From positions 1,178,001 to 1,242,000 of the forward strand of contig CP064985.1 in assembly GCA_016699675.1 (NCBI GenBank): a stretch of 64,000 bases of DNA. The letters are read 5' to 3'. This document shows, one piece after another, positions 34,253 through 43,236 of this stretch (positions are counted from its first letter, which is position 1; each line of letters begins with the position of its first letter). The position numbers and the translations under genes are program-made. Below the pieces are notes generated by a model. It worked only from the letters and a program-made list of their open reading frames with translations. It was not told where the DNA came from and ran no database searches. The DNA is from Austwickia sp. GTDB taxonomy: Bacteria > Actinomycetota > Actinomycetes > Actinomycetales > Dermatophilaceae.

Positions 34253-35136
34253 TCCAGGTCCTGCTGCTGGCCCTGGCGTCGGCCACGTCCGCGGCCTGCT
34301 CGACGGTCGCCAAGCACCAGAGCACCCGCCGCCCGCACGCGGACCTCGCGTTCGCGCGCCGGCTCCCGACGCTGCTCGCCTCGATGATCGCCAGCCCGTG
34401 GTGGCTGGCGGGGCTCGTCTTCGACGTGGGGGCGATCGGCTTCCAGGTGCTCGCACTGCGGTACGGCGACCTGTCCGTCGTCCAGCCCGTGCTGTGCGTG
34501 TCGCTGGTGATCGGCCTCGCCCTCAACCATCTGCTCGACCGGACCCGGATCCGCAAGACCGAGGTGGCGTTGGGGCTCCTGCTCATCGGCGGCCTGGTGA
34601 TCTTCCTCGCGTCGTCCGGGTCGCTCGGCCCGCAGGGCGAGGAGGCGATCGGCCGCAAGGTCCCGGGCATCATCCTGTCCTGCGTCGCGGGTGCGGCCGT
34701 GCTGGCGTGCGTCTGGTACGCCCGGCGTACCCATGGCGGCCGCCGCGCGCGGGCTCTCGCCGTGGTCACCGCGATCATGTACGTCGCGATGGCCGGCTTC
34801 ATCAAGTCCTCGACCCGCATCGCCGACTTGCGCGGGTGGGAGGCCCTGCTGACGTCGTGGCAGTTGTGGTGCGTGGTGGGCTGCGCCCTCGCGGCGATGC
34901 TGGCGCAGCAGGTGGCGTACGGCGCCGCGCCGCTCGCCCAGAGCCTGCCCGTGGTCGCCTCCCTCGACCCCCTGTTCGCGGTGACGTTGGGGGTGGTGGT
35001 GTACGGCGAGCACCTGCGGCACGGCCCGCTGGACCTGGGCCTGGAGGGCCTGGGCCTGGCCGCCCTGCTCCTCGGGGTGCTCGGGATCAGCCGGCTCTCG
35101 GCGGCCGACGAAGAGGCGAATCGCCGCGCTGTTTAA
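34249..35136 (+). CDS. DMT-family (NIPA/EamA-like) membrane protein
   Basis: 295 residues with about nine predicted transmembrane helices. DLSVVQPVLCVSLVIGLALNHLLDR and LAQSLPVVASLDPLFAVTLGVVVYGE are typical of the DMT clan (EamA/NIPA-like). The N terminus (ALASATSAACSTVAKHQST) is a hydrophobic helix. Substrate unknown; NIPA-like proteins are Mg-associated, others export metabolites. Coupled to the beta-CASP nuclease gene by the ATGA overlap. Confidence 0.82.
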   Translation: MIQVLLLALASATSAACSTVAKHQSTRRPHADLAFARRLPTLLASMIASPWWLAGLVFDVGAIGFQVLALRYGDLSVVQPVLCVSLVIGLALNHLLDRTRIRKTEVALGLLLIGGLVIFLASSGSLGPQGEEAIGRKVPGIILSCVAGAAVLACVWYARRTHGGRRARALAVVTAIMYVAMAGFIKSSTRIADLRGWEALLTSWQLWCVVGCALAAMLAQQVAYGAAPLAQSLPVVASLDPLFAVTLGVVVYGEHLRHGPLDLGLEGLGLAALLLGVLGISRLSAADEEANRRAV

Positions 35137-35301
35137 AGCGATTCGCCCGTGAGCGAAACGTGACGAGAGTCTCGGAATCCTTGAAAACGGCGCGTTGTTA
35201 CCGACTCTGGTGTCAGGCGACCCTATTCTGGGGAGAGTGGCGCCATTGACCGAACGGTAGACTTAACCCTTCGGTAACCAACAGTGTCAGGAGCATTTCC
35301 C

Positions 35302-35514
35302 ATGACGACTGCCGACCTGATGGCGGCCCCGGCGATCCCGCTGGGCCCCGCGACCTCGGCGTCCCGCTTGGCCGACCTGGCCGCGACGGGCGGCCCCGCC
35401 GTGCGCCTGCGCGTGGCCCAGCACGCCAACACCGACATCGACACCCTCCTGCGCCTCGCCGACGACGAGGAGCGCACGGTGCGCGAGCACGCCGTACGGC
35501 GGCTCGCCGCCTGA
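35302..35514 (+). CDS. small HEAT/leucine-rich-variant repeat-like protein
   Basis: 70 residues. AGGAGC lies 8 nt before ATG 35302. The C-terminal half, VRLRVAQHANTDIDTLLRLA plus DDEERTVREHAVRRLA, forms two helices that resemble a single HEAT-like or variant leucine-rich repeat. No enzymatic function recognised. A double hairpin terminator follows directly. The 165-nt leader (35137-35301) contains no confident promoter. Confidence 0.65.
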   Translation: MTTADLMAAPAIPLGPATSASRLADLAATGGPAVRLRVAQHANTDIDTLLRLADDEERTVREHAVRRLAA

Positions 35515-35520
35515 CCTTTG

Positions 35521-35587
35521 CCGGCGGCCCGCCGCCGGAACCGACGCGACGCCCAGCCCGGGGCCCCGAAGGGCCCGGCTGGGCGTC
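35521..35587 (+). terminator. two consecutive GC-rich hairpins
   Basis: First stem CCGGCGGC/GCCGCCGG (35521-35538). Second stem GACGCCCAGCC (35548-35558) with GGCTGGGCGTC (35577-35587), the inside also pairing GGGCCC with GGGCCC. No T-tract, which is normal for actinobacterial terminators. It lies directly after the stop of the small HEAT-like gene. Confidence 0.7.
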
Positions 35588-35679
35588 CTCATGCCCCGAG
35601 ACCGGGCCTGACCCCCCACCGGCAACGCCGCGATTAGGCTCGATGCGGATCATCGCGTCGAAGCTGCGGGGGTACGGGC

Positions 35680-37668
35680 GTGTCGGAGCTGTTCGTCGGG
35701 GCCGCGTTCGTCGTGAACGCCCTCCTGCTGGGCCTGGTGAGCCGGCGGCTGCTCGGCGTACCGGTCGGCTGGCCCCGCACCCTGCTCGTCGCCGCCTGCC
35801 TGAGCGCGGGCGGCAACGGGGTGCTCGGCCCGATCGCGCGGCGCCTCGGGGTGATGGACGAGCGCGGTGAGCTCGTGTCGGCGTCGCTCGCCGTGACCGT
35901 GCTCCTCGCGACGCTGCTGCTCGCCTGGGCGATCGCGGTGGGGCTCGCCGTGCTCGTCGTCCTGGAGGCCCTCGCCCCCACGGGCAGCCTGCCCGATCCC
36001 GTGGGCCTCATCAGGGACCTGCCCGCGCGCCAGCGCCGGGCGCGGCGGTACACCCAGGTGGTCGGCATCGCCGCCCGGCACGGGCTCGGCGGCTTCCTGG
36101 GCGCCGGTGCCCGGCCGCGGGCGGGCGACCCCTCCCGGGTCGCCCGCGGGCTGACCCGGGCGCTGCCGGAGGCGGGGGTGACGTTCGTGAAGTTCGGCCA
36201 GATGATGGCCACCCGCCCGGACCTGGTCGGCGACGAGATGGCCCGCGAGCTGGGGGCGCTGCAGGCCGACGTTCCCGCCGTACCGTGGCCCCAGCTCCGC
36301 CCCGCCCTGGAGGCCGGGCTGGGCCGGCCTCTGGCCGAGGTCTTCAGCGCCGTCGACGAGGAGCCCCTGGCCGCCGCCTCCGTGGGGCAGGTGCACGGGG
36401 CGCGGCTGCTCGACGGTACGCCGGTCGTGGTCAAGATTCAGCGGCCCGGCGCCGCGGCCCAGGTCTCGGCCGACCTGGACATCCTGCGCCGGCTGGGGAC
36501 GCGGCTGGAGCGCAGCACCGGCTGGGCCCGGGCGCTGTGCCTGGGCGCGGTGATCGACGGGTTCGCCGCGAGCCTGGCCGAGGAGCTGGACTACCGCGTG
36601 GAGGCCGCCAACGCGCGCGCCGTCGCCGGGAGCCTGCCGTGGGGGCAGCACGTGGTGCACGTCCCGACGGTGTACGCCGAGTGCTCCGGCCGCACCGTGC
36701 TCGTGATGGAGCGCGTCGACGGCGTACCGCTCTCCCGCGCCGAGGCGAGGCTCGCCGCGCTGCCGGCCGAGCGCCGTCGCGCGCTTGCGGAGGGCCTGCT
36801 CGCGGTCGTGCTGCGGCAGATCGTGCGGACCGGGATCTTCCACGCCGACCTGCACGGCGGCAACGTCATGCTGCGCGACGACGGCAGCCTCGCCCTGCTG
36901 GACCTCGGCTCGGTGGGGCGGCTGGACCGCACGGCCCGCGAGGGGATCGGCCGGCTCCTGCTCGCCGTCGACCGCGACGACTCGGTGGCCGCCGCCGACG
37001 CGCTCTTGCAGGTGCTGGATCGGCCCGCGGCGCTGGACGATCGCGTGCTGGAACGGGAGCTCGGCGGCCTGATCGCGCGGTACCGGCACGGTCTCGGGCC
37101 GCTCGGCGCCGCCGGCCTGTTCCCCGACCTGTTCCGGCTCGTCATGCGGCACGGATTCGCGATCCCGCCGCGGGTCGCCGCGACCTTCCGGGCGCTGGGC
37201 GCACTGGAGGGCACGCTGGTGACGCTCGACCCCGGCACAGACCTGGTGACCGCGGCGCGGCGCGCCGGGGCGGATCTCGCGGCCGAGGAGCGCCAACCAA
37301 CGCAGGTGCGGGCGGCGATGGAGGACCAGCTCCTGCGCCTGCTGCCGATGCTGGAGCGGCTGCCCCGCCGCGTCGACGCGATCACCGGGGCCCTGGAGTC
37401 GGGGCAGCTCGCGGTCCGGGTCCGGCTGCTGGCCGACGCCGATGAGCGTCGCTTCGTCGCCGGGCTGGCCCACCAGCTCACGATGACCTTGATGGCGGCG
37501 GCGGCCTCGATCGTGGCGGCGGTGCTGCTGGTGGCGCCCGCCTCGCCCGAGCTGTCACCCGGGATCGGGGTCTACCCCGTGGTGGGGTCGATCTTCCTGC
37601 TGGTCGCCGTGGTGCTCGCGGCGCGCGTCCTCGTGCTGGCGTTCGGGCGCGCGTGGCTGGACTCATGA
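35680..37668 (+). CDS. ABC1/UbiB-like atypical kinase, membrane-anchored
   Basis: 662 residues starting at GTG 35680. Three predicted N-terminal helices (residues 1-100), then the ABC1/AarF kinase domain: the KxGQ motif in TFVKFGQMMATRPDL, AAASVGQVHGARL, the nucleotide Lys in VVVKIQRPG, EELDYRVEAANA, catalytic HADLHGGNVML and metal-binding LLDLGSVG. Two C-terminal helices follow (residues 610-660). Related proteins support quinone or lipid metabolism in membranes. Substrate here is not known. Followed after 34 nt by an auxin-efflux-type carrier gene on the same strand. Confidence 0.9.
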   Translation: MSELFVGAAFVVNALLLGLVSRRLLGVPVGWPRTLLVAACLSAGGNGVLGPIARRLGVMDERGELVSASLAVTVLLATLLLAWAIAVGLAVLVVLEALAPTGSLPDPVGLIRDLPARQRRARRYTQVVGIAARHGLGGFLGAGARPRAGDPSRVARGLTRALPEAGVTFVKFGQMMATRPDLVGDEMARELGALQADVPAVPWPQLRPALEAGLGRPLAEVFSAVDEEPLAAASVGQVHGARLLDGTPVVVKIQRPGAAAQVSADLDILRRLGTRLERSTGWARALCLGAVIDGFAASLAEELDYRVEAANARAVAGSLPWGQHVVHVPTVYAECSGRTVLVMERVDGVPLSRAEARLAALPAERRRALAEGLLAVVLRQIVRTGIFHADLHGGNVMLRDDGSLALLDLGSVGRLDRTAREGIGRLLLAVDRDDSVAAADALLQVLDRPAALDDRVLERELGGLIARYRHGLGPLGAAGLFPDLFRLVMRHGFAIPPRVAATFRALGALEGTLVTLDPGTDLVTAARRAGADLAAEERQPTQVRAAMEDQLLRLLPMLERLPRRVDAITGALESGQLAVRVRLLADADERRFVAGLAHQLTMTLMAAAASIVAAVLLVAPASPELSPGIGVYPVVGSIFLLVAVVLAARVLVLAFGRAWLDS

Positions 37669-37702
37669 CGTCGGTTCGTGGCGCCGACGTCCGGAGCGCG
37701 CG

Positions 37703-38768
37703 GTGAACGCCGCGACGCTGGTGGCGGCGCTCGCCGCGACCGCGTTGCTCATCGGGCTGGGGGTGGGCCTGCGGCGGGGTGCTGCGCTACTCCGAGCCGT
37801 TCTGGCGCGACCTGGAGCGGCTGGTCTACACGGTGCTGCTGCCGTGCCTGTTCATCAACGGGCTGGCCACCGCGGACTTCGGCGACGTGCCGATCGCGCG
37901 GATGGCCGCGGTCCTGGTCGGGTCCTCGCTGTGCGGCGCCGGCGTGACGGTCGCGCTGCGGCGCGTGCTGGCGCCCGGGACCGACCCGGCGGCGCGCGCG
38001 CGGTTCACCTCGGTGTTTCAGGGCGCGGTGCGGTTCAACAACTACGTCGGGCTGGTGCTGTCCTCGGCCCTGTTCGGCGGGCGCGGCGTGGCGCTGGCCG
38101 CGCTGGCCAACGCGATCCTGGTGCCGCTCGTCAACGTGACGTCGACGGCGGTGCTGGTCCGCTGGGGCAGCCCCGACCCGGCGCTTGGCATGGGCGGGCC
38201 CGATAAGGGCGAATCGTCGGGCGACGACGGGGACGCCGGACCCGGGGTCGTGCGGGCGGTCGCCACGAACCCGCTGGTCGTGGCGTGTGTGGTGGGCGTC
38301 GCGCTGCACCTGGCGGCGGGGCCGCAGGCGGGGCTGCTGCACGCCGGCCCGATGCCCGCCGTGGTCGGCACGCTGGAGACCGCCACCCGGCAACTCGGGC
38401 AAGCGGCCCTGCCGGTCGGGCTGCTGTGCGTGGGCGCCGGGCTGCGCGGCCCGGCCCGCAGGGCGGCGCAGGCCGGAGGCGGGGCGGTCGGGTGGCGGGA
38501 GCCGCTGCGGTACGTCGTGGGCGCCTCGGCCGTGCGCTTCGGGGTGCTGCCGGCGACGACGTTCGGGCTGTCCCGCCTCGTCGGACTGACCGGGCCCGTC
38601 GCGACCGTCGCCGTCCTGTTCCAGTGCCTGCCGACGGCGTCCAGCGCGTACGTGCTCGCCCGCCGCCTCGGCGGGGATGCCGAGCTGATGGCCACGATCA
38701 TCGCGGCCCAGACGGTGGCGGCGGCCGCGACCATCCCCGCCTGGCTGGTCCTCGCGCTGACCCTCTGA
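37703..38768 (+). pseudogene. auxin efflux carrier (AEC)-type permease, frameshifted near its start
   Basis: GTG 37703 has GGAG at a good distance and gives VNAATLVAALAATALLIGLG, the first helix of an AEC-family transporter. A GGGG run at 37776-37779 breaks the frame. The rest (LRYSEPFWRDLERLVYTVLL onward) is in the next frame and includes the conserved LLPCLFINGLA, FNNYVGLVLSS, TNPLVVACVVG and the C-terminal QCLPTASSAYVLARRLGG. Removing one G restores a 350-residue protein. A start at GTG 37779 would lose the first helix. The break may be a sequencing error. Confidence 0.75.
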
Positions 38769-38792
38769 GCCGCAAGGCCAGTTACCCGCGAG

Positions 38793-38865
38793 TTATCCCC
38801 AGCCCGACCGCTCACGACCTGCGCGTTTGGTGCCATGGCACCCTTTGTGCAGGTCACGAACGGTC
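38793..38865 (+). repeat. copy C of the TTATCC(A/C)CA-linked 60-nt palindrome
   Basis: TTATCCCCA (38793-38801), 4-nt spacer, then the 60-nt palindrome (38806-38865). The arms are swapped relative to copy A (GACCGCTCACGACCTGC left, GCAGGTCACGAACGGTC right), while the middle has the copy A orientation. Lies between the convergent AEC and LigD-polymerase genes. Copy D follows with a 150-nt period. Confidence 0.9.
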
Positions 38866-38942
38866 ACCCCGTCATGCCACCCCCCACGGACTTGACCCCA
38901 CGCCAGCCTCGGCGAGTCTCGAACGAGCATCCAGCCCGCGAG

Positions 38943-39015
38943 TTATCCACAACACGACCGCTCACGACCTGCGCGTTTGGTGCCATGGCACCCTTTGTGC
39001 AGGTCACGAACGGTC
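38943..39015 (+). repeat. copy D of the TTATCCACA-linked 60-nt palindrome
   Basis: TTATCCACA (38943-38951), spacer ACAC, 60-nt core 38956-39015, identical in the core to copy C. Flanking DNA is also duplicated (CACGGACTTGACCCCACGCC after both), so C and D are two units of a tandem duplication of about 150 bp. The whole 38769-39117 gap contains nothing else recognisable. Confidence 0.9.
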
Positions 39016-39117
39016 ACCTCGTCAGACCACGCCCACGGACTTGACCCCACGCCACCACGCCGACGCCACCCCACCCGCGTCAGCCCCGTGGGCGGACCCG
39101 TGCCCCAGCCCCGTCGG

Positions 39118-40098
39118 TTAGCCCTCACCCGACGACGCGTCGGGCTCGGGCGGGGGCTCGGCGCCGGCGGCCTCGTCGCGGTCCGCCCACTCCAGGAGCG
39201 GGGCCAGATCGAAGGCCTCGTCGTCGATCCCCGCGTGCAGATCGCCCAGCCGGGCGAAGCGGGCCGGCACCGTCGCGATCGTCAACTCCCCCGGTTCGAC
39301 GGAGTCGATCTCGGCCCACTCGATGGGACACGACACGGTGGCCGTCGGGGTCCCCCGCACCGAGTACGCCGCCGCGATCGTGTGGTCCCGCGCGTTCTGG
39401 TTGTAGTCCACGAACACCGCCGCCGGGTCGCGGTCCTTGCGCCACCACGTGGTCGTGACCAGCGACGGCGCCCGGCGCTCCACCTCGCGGGCGAACGCCA
39501 GCGCGGCCCGACGTACCTCGCCGTGATCGTGCTCGGGGCGGATCCGCACGTACACGTGCAGCCCCCGCCCCCCGGTCGTCTTCGGGTAGCCCGTGATCCC
39601 CAGCTCGTCCAGCACCTCGTGCACCACCGCCGCCACCTCACGCACCTTCGCGAAATCGGCGTCCGGCATCGGGTCCAGGTCGATCCGCCACTCGTCGGGC
39701 TTCTCGACGTCGGCGCGGCGGCTGTTCCACGGGTGGAACTCCACCGTGCTCATCTGCACGGCCCACAGCACGTGCGCCGGCTCGGTCACGCACAGCTCGC
39801 GGACGGTCCGCTTGAACCGCGGGAAGTACACCGGGCACGTCTCGATCCAGTCGGGCGCCCCCTTGGGCAGCGCCTTCTGGTGCACCTTCTCCCCCGCGAG
39901 CCCCTCGGGGAAGCGGTGCATCATGCACGGCCGCTCGCGCAGCGCCCGGACGATGCCGTCGGCGACGGCCAGGTAGTACTCCGCCAGGTCCCGTTTCGTC
40001 GCCCCGGTCTCCGGGAAATAGACCCGGTCCGGATTGCTCAGCCGCACGGTCCGCTCGCCGACCTCCAGCTCGACCGCGGGAGTCGCCTTGGCACTCAT
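39118..40098 (-). CDS. stand-alone LigD-type NHEJ polymerase/primase domain
   Basis: A 326-residue archaeo-eukaryotic primase-fold polymerase domain as in bacterial LigD. Motifs: RLSNPDRVYFPETGATKRDL, the metal-binding DLDPMPDADF (two Asp), KTTGGRGLHVYVRI, and the third acidic site in VFVDYNQNARDHTIA. It adds (ribo)nucleotides to broken ends in Ku-dependent end joining. No ligase or nuclease domain is fused. Its ATG overlaps the stop of the upstream alpha/beta-hydrolase gene (ATGA), so the two are coupled. The last 25 residues are acidic and Pro-rich. Confidence 0.9.
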   Translation of the reverse strand: MSAKATPAVELEVGERTVRLSNPDRVYFPETGATKRDLAEYYLAVADGIVRALRERPCMMHRFPEGLAGEKVHQKALPKGAPDWIETCPVYFPRFKRTVRELCVTEPAHVLWAVQMSTVEFHPWNSRRADVEKPDEWRIDLDPMPDADFAKVREVAAVVHEVLDELGITGYPKTTGGRGLHVYVRIRPEHDHGEVRRAALAFAREVERRAPSLVTTTWWRKDRDPAAVFVDYNQNARDHTIAAAYSVRGTPTATVSCPIEWAEIDSVEPGELTIATVPARFARLGDLHAGIDDEAFDLAPLLEWADRDEAAGAEPPPEPDASSGEG

Positions 40099-40934
40099 GG
40101 GGTTTCGCCGAGCGGTTCGAGGATCGCGTCGGCGACGTCGCCAGGGTTCTTCTCCGGCAGCCAGTGGTCCGCGTCGAGTTCGATGAAGCGGTACGGCGCG
40201 TCGACGTACTCCTCCGTCTTCTCCGCCGCCGCCCGCCCGAGATAGGCATCGCGACGACCCCAGACGTACGTCGTGGGCACGGTGACCGGCCCCCGCGCCC
40301 GGGCGACCCCCGAGGGACGCTCGGTGCGCAGCGCCCGGTACCAGTTGATCGCCCCCGTCAGTGCGCCCGGCTCGGTCAGCGTCGCGACGTACGCCCGCTC
40401 GTGCTCCGGCGCCAGCCCCAGCCCCCGCATCCCCACGGCGCGTAGCGCAGGCCGCAGCAGCGCCTCGGGCAGCACGGGCACCTGGAACGCGGCCATGTAC
40501 CAGCTCTTCAGCCCCTGCCGGCTGTGCCGCATCGCCCACCCCATCGCCGCGGGGTGCGGCGTGGACAGGACCGTGAGGCGCGACACCCGCTCGGGGTGCG
40601 CCGTCGCGACCTCCCAGGCCAGCCCGCCGCCCCAGTCGTGCCCGACGATGTGGCCGCGCTCGGCACCCGCGGCGTCGAGCAGGGCCAGGACGTCACCGCG
40701 CATGACGTCCACGCGGTACGCCGTGTGCTCGCGCGGCCGGGCCCCGGGCGAGTACCCGCGCAGGTCCGGGGCCAGGCACCGCCGGCCGGCCGCGACCAGC
40801 CGCTCGGTGACGGCCGACCAGGCCAGCGAGGTCTGCGGGAAGCCGTGCAGCAGGACGATGGGCTCGGCCGGGCCGTCGGCAGGCCCGGAATCCACCACGT
40901 CGAAGGTGAGGTCGTCGCGGGAGAAGGTCTCCAT
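40095..40934 (-). CDS. alpha/beta hydrolase, epoxide-hydrolase-like
   Basis: 279 residues. HGFPQTSLAW (oxyanion loop HGFP), nucleophile elbow VGHDWGGGLAW with Asp, which points to epoxide hydrolases or haloalkane dehalogenases rather than Ser esterases, and the late catalytic His in DADHWLPEKNP. Cap-domain helices lie near residues 140-210. Cytosolic. Translationally coupled to the LigD polymerase domain downstream, with no obvious functional link. Confidence 0.87.
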   Translation of the reverse strand: METFSRDDLTFDVVDSGPADGPAEPIVLLHGFPQTSLAWSAVTERLVAAGRRCLAPDLRGYSPGARPREHTAYRVDVMRGDVLALLDAAGAERGHIVGHDWGGGLAWEVATAHPERVSRLTVLSTPHPAAMGWAMRHSRQGLKSWYMAAFQVPVLPEALLRPALRAVGMRGLGLAPEHERAYVATLTEPGALTGAINWYRALRTERPSGVARARGPVTVPTTYVWGRRDAYLGRAAAEKTEEYVDAPYRFIELDADHWLPEKNPGDVADAILEPLGETP

Positions 40935-41025
40935 GCGCCCAGCCAAGCAGGGCCACCCCGACGGCGCCAGGCCGGGGACCGTCGGTGATCCCCGGCCCCG
41001 CGCGCCGAGCTGAGCCGCGGTCGCG

Positions 41026-41793
41026 TCAGCTCGCGGCGCAGTCGCCCGTGTCGATGAAGTCCTGCTCCAGCTCGGTGGCGCCACCCGGCCCGACGTACCC
41101 CCGCCGCGCCTTCAGGCTCACCGTCTGCGTGGTGCCGTTCCAGCGGCGCGCGGCGATGCGCCAGTGCTCCGCCGACGCGTCGTCCGCGAACGTCACCTCG
41201 TCGTTCTGGGGGCCGCACATGACGGCGCGGGTGAGCTGCGGGGCCTCGACGGAGGCCGGGCAGGGCACGTTCCGGTCGACGACGGGCTTCACGGTGCCCG
41301 GGTAAAGCAGCCAGGACGCCCATTCGGTGCCGTGCGAGCCGACCCAGCGGTACGTCGAGCGGAACTCCGCCTTGATCATTCCGGACGGCTTGGCCAGCTC
41401 CGCGTCGGTGCCGCCCTGGAAGAGCAGGCTGTTCGGGAAGATGACCACCTTGTCGCCCCAGCGGGCGAGCCACGCAGGGTCCACGGTCAGGATGTCGTCG
41501 CGGGCGCCGCACACCCGGCTCACGGTGACGCGGGGCAGCGGGATGACGGTCCGCAGCGGCGACCCCGCGCGCACGCCGGCGGCGCTGTCGGCCGCCCCAT
41601 CGGCGGTGCTTTCGGTCTGACCGGGCTGGCCGGTCGTGGATTCGGTCGGGGCGGTCGTGCTGACGGAGGTGCCTCCCGGCGCGGCGGGGTCGACCTCGTC
41701 GGCCTGGGCCGCGGGAGCGAGCGCGCCCGGGATGGCCAGGGCGGCGAGCAGGGCGAGGGAGGCGGTGGCGCGGGGGTGACGGCGAAGGCCCAT
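41026..41793 (-). CDS. secreted protein of unknown function
   Basis: 255 residues. A Sec signal peptide with a basic start (GLRRHPRATASLALLAALAI) and predicted cleavage after AQA near residue 31, then a Thr/Ser/Pro-rich linker (to about residue 75). The mature domain has four Cys (VCGARDD, VPCPASV, VMCGPQND, GDCAAS), probably two disulfides. No known domain recognised. Gene follows a structured leader at 41794-41972. May be an exported wall-associated protein. Confidence 0.7.
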   Translation of the reverse strand: MGLRRHPRATASLALLAALAIPGALAPAAQADEVDPAAPGGTSVSTTAPTESTTGQPGQTESTADGAADSAAGVRAGSPLRTVIPLPRVTVSRVCGARDDILTVDPAWLARWGDKVVIFPNSLLFQGGTDAELAKPSGMIKAEFRSTYRWVGSHGTEWASWLLYPGTVKPVVDRNVPCPASVEAPQLTRAVMCGPQNDEVTFADDASAEHWRIAARRWNGTTQTVSLKARRGYVGPGGATELEQDFIDTGDCAAS

Positions 41794-41972
41794 GGGTGAT
41801 TCCGATCCGTAAAGGCGGGCGGCCCTCCTCGGGTCCGGTCCGCGAGGTGGCGCGGGGCGACCCCACGCGCGGGCTGCCCGACGGGCAGGGCTAACCCACG
41901 CTCCTTTTCGGCGGACGGTGCCATCGGCTGAGCGATCTCGGACGATGGTTCCGGACGGTCGATGATGTTATG
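41794..41972 (-). promoter_or_regulatory. structured 5' leader of the secreted protein gene
   Basis: On the minus strand this 179-nt region carries several stems: TGCCCG/CGGGCA, GGGTTAGCCC and GCGTGGGGTCGCCCCGCGC. A segment CCGCCGAAAAGGAGCG sits near the 5' side and CCGCCCGCCTTTACGG near the start codon. The arrangement (GAA-GGAGCG followed by a GGG..CCC element and GUGGGGU) is reminiscent of actinobacterial c-di-AMP (ydaO-type) leaders, but core positions do not match cleanly, so this is only a candidate structured RNA. Confidence 0.3.
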
Positions 41973-43194
41973 TCATGTGCGCGGATAGCGGCGCCGACCC
42001 GCGACTGCCGCGATCGTCAAGGGCACCGCCGCGGCCGACGCCACGCCGAACACGACGCCCACTGCCCGCGGTCCGCGAACGGCCCCGCCGTCGACGTCGA
42101 CAGCGAGCTGCCGACGAACAGGGCCGCGGCGAAGAACGCGACCACGGTGCCGCGCGCGGACGGTACGACGCCGGTGGCCCAGGTCTGCAGCGAGGAGTGC
42201 AGGAACGCCCAGCCCACCCCGAGCAGCACGGCGGTGGCGATGACCGTGGGCACCGACACCCACGCTGCGACCAGTGCGTAGCCCACCGCCATGGCCGCCC
42301 CGCCCACCGCCATGAGGCGCCACGTCGGCCAGTGGCCACTCAGCCGCCGCACGAGCCGGGCAAAGACCCAGACGCCCACGCCGTACGCCGCGGTGGCCAG
42401 CCCAGCCGCGCCCGCCTCGACCCCGCGGGACTGCAGCGCCGGCGCAAGCAGCGTCAGCGGGCCGAGCAGGATGGCGCCCTCCACGAAGACCAGGGCGTAG
42501 ACGAGCAGGGCCCAGGGGTCGGTCAGCGCCCGGCGTACGGGGTCGAGCAGGCGACCCGACTCGGGCAGCGCGGTCTCGACGGTGCAGCGCAGCCCCCACC
42601 AGCACGCCAGCGCGGCCGCCGCGGGCAGCGCGAAGACCCCACGCCAGCCGATCGCGTGGGCGAGCAGGCCCGCGACGGCCGTGGCGACGGCCGTCCCGGC
42701 CGCGATCGCGGCCATCAGGTCGGTGAGGGCCGCCTGGCGGCGGGCGGGGGCGACGGTGTCGCCGACGTACGTCAGGGAGGTGGGGACGACGCGCCGAACA
42801 GGCCGCCGGTCACCAGCCGCGCGGCGACCAGCGCGCCGAGCGTGGGCGCGAAGGCCGAGGCCACGGCCGCCGCGGCGGCGCCGAGGAGGGCGCCGCGCAG
42901 CAGGCGGACCCGCCCGTACCGGTCCGAGACGATGCCCCAGACCGGCTGGAGCAGCCCGTACGCCAGGAAGTAGCCGCTCGCGATCGCCACCGTCTGCGCC
43001 AGCGTCACGCCGAGGTCCGCCGCGATCACGACGAGCAGCGGGCTGACCGCGAACCGGTCGAGGCTGGAGACGAACGCCGCCGCCGACAGCGCCGCGGGCG
43101 GTCGCGTCGCCGCGCCCTCAGCGGGCTGCCGCGTCGCCCCGCGCTCGGGGGGTTGGGCCGCGCGGTCGCTCGGCGTACCAGCGGGAACCGTCAC
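41973..43194 (-). pseudogene. MFS transporter with two frameshifts
   Basis: Three consecutive segments in three frames form one MFS protein. From GTG 43194: FVSSLDRFAVSPLLVVIAAD and GIVSDRYGRVRLLRGALLG (motif A) up to TGGLFGA. Then, from about 42785, VPTSLTYVGDTVAPARRQAA and the middle helices to TAGPFADRG. Then, from about 42065, AVGVVFGVASAAAVPLTIAA to the stop at 41973. Both breaks are single missing bases in G/C runs (GGCGC/GTC and CGCGGG/CAG). Restored length about 405 residues. Drug/metabolite efflux type. Either sequencing error or recent decay. Confidence 0.72.
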
Positions 43195-43236
43195 GAACGG
43201 GACCGTACCCGCTCGAGCCGGGACGATGATGTGACC

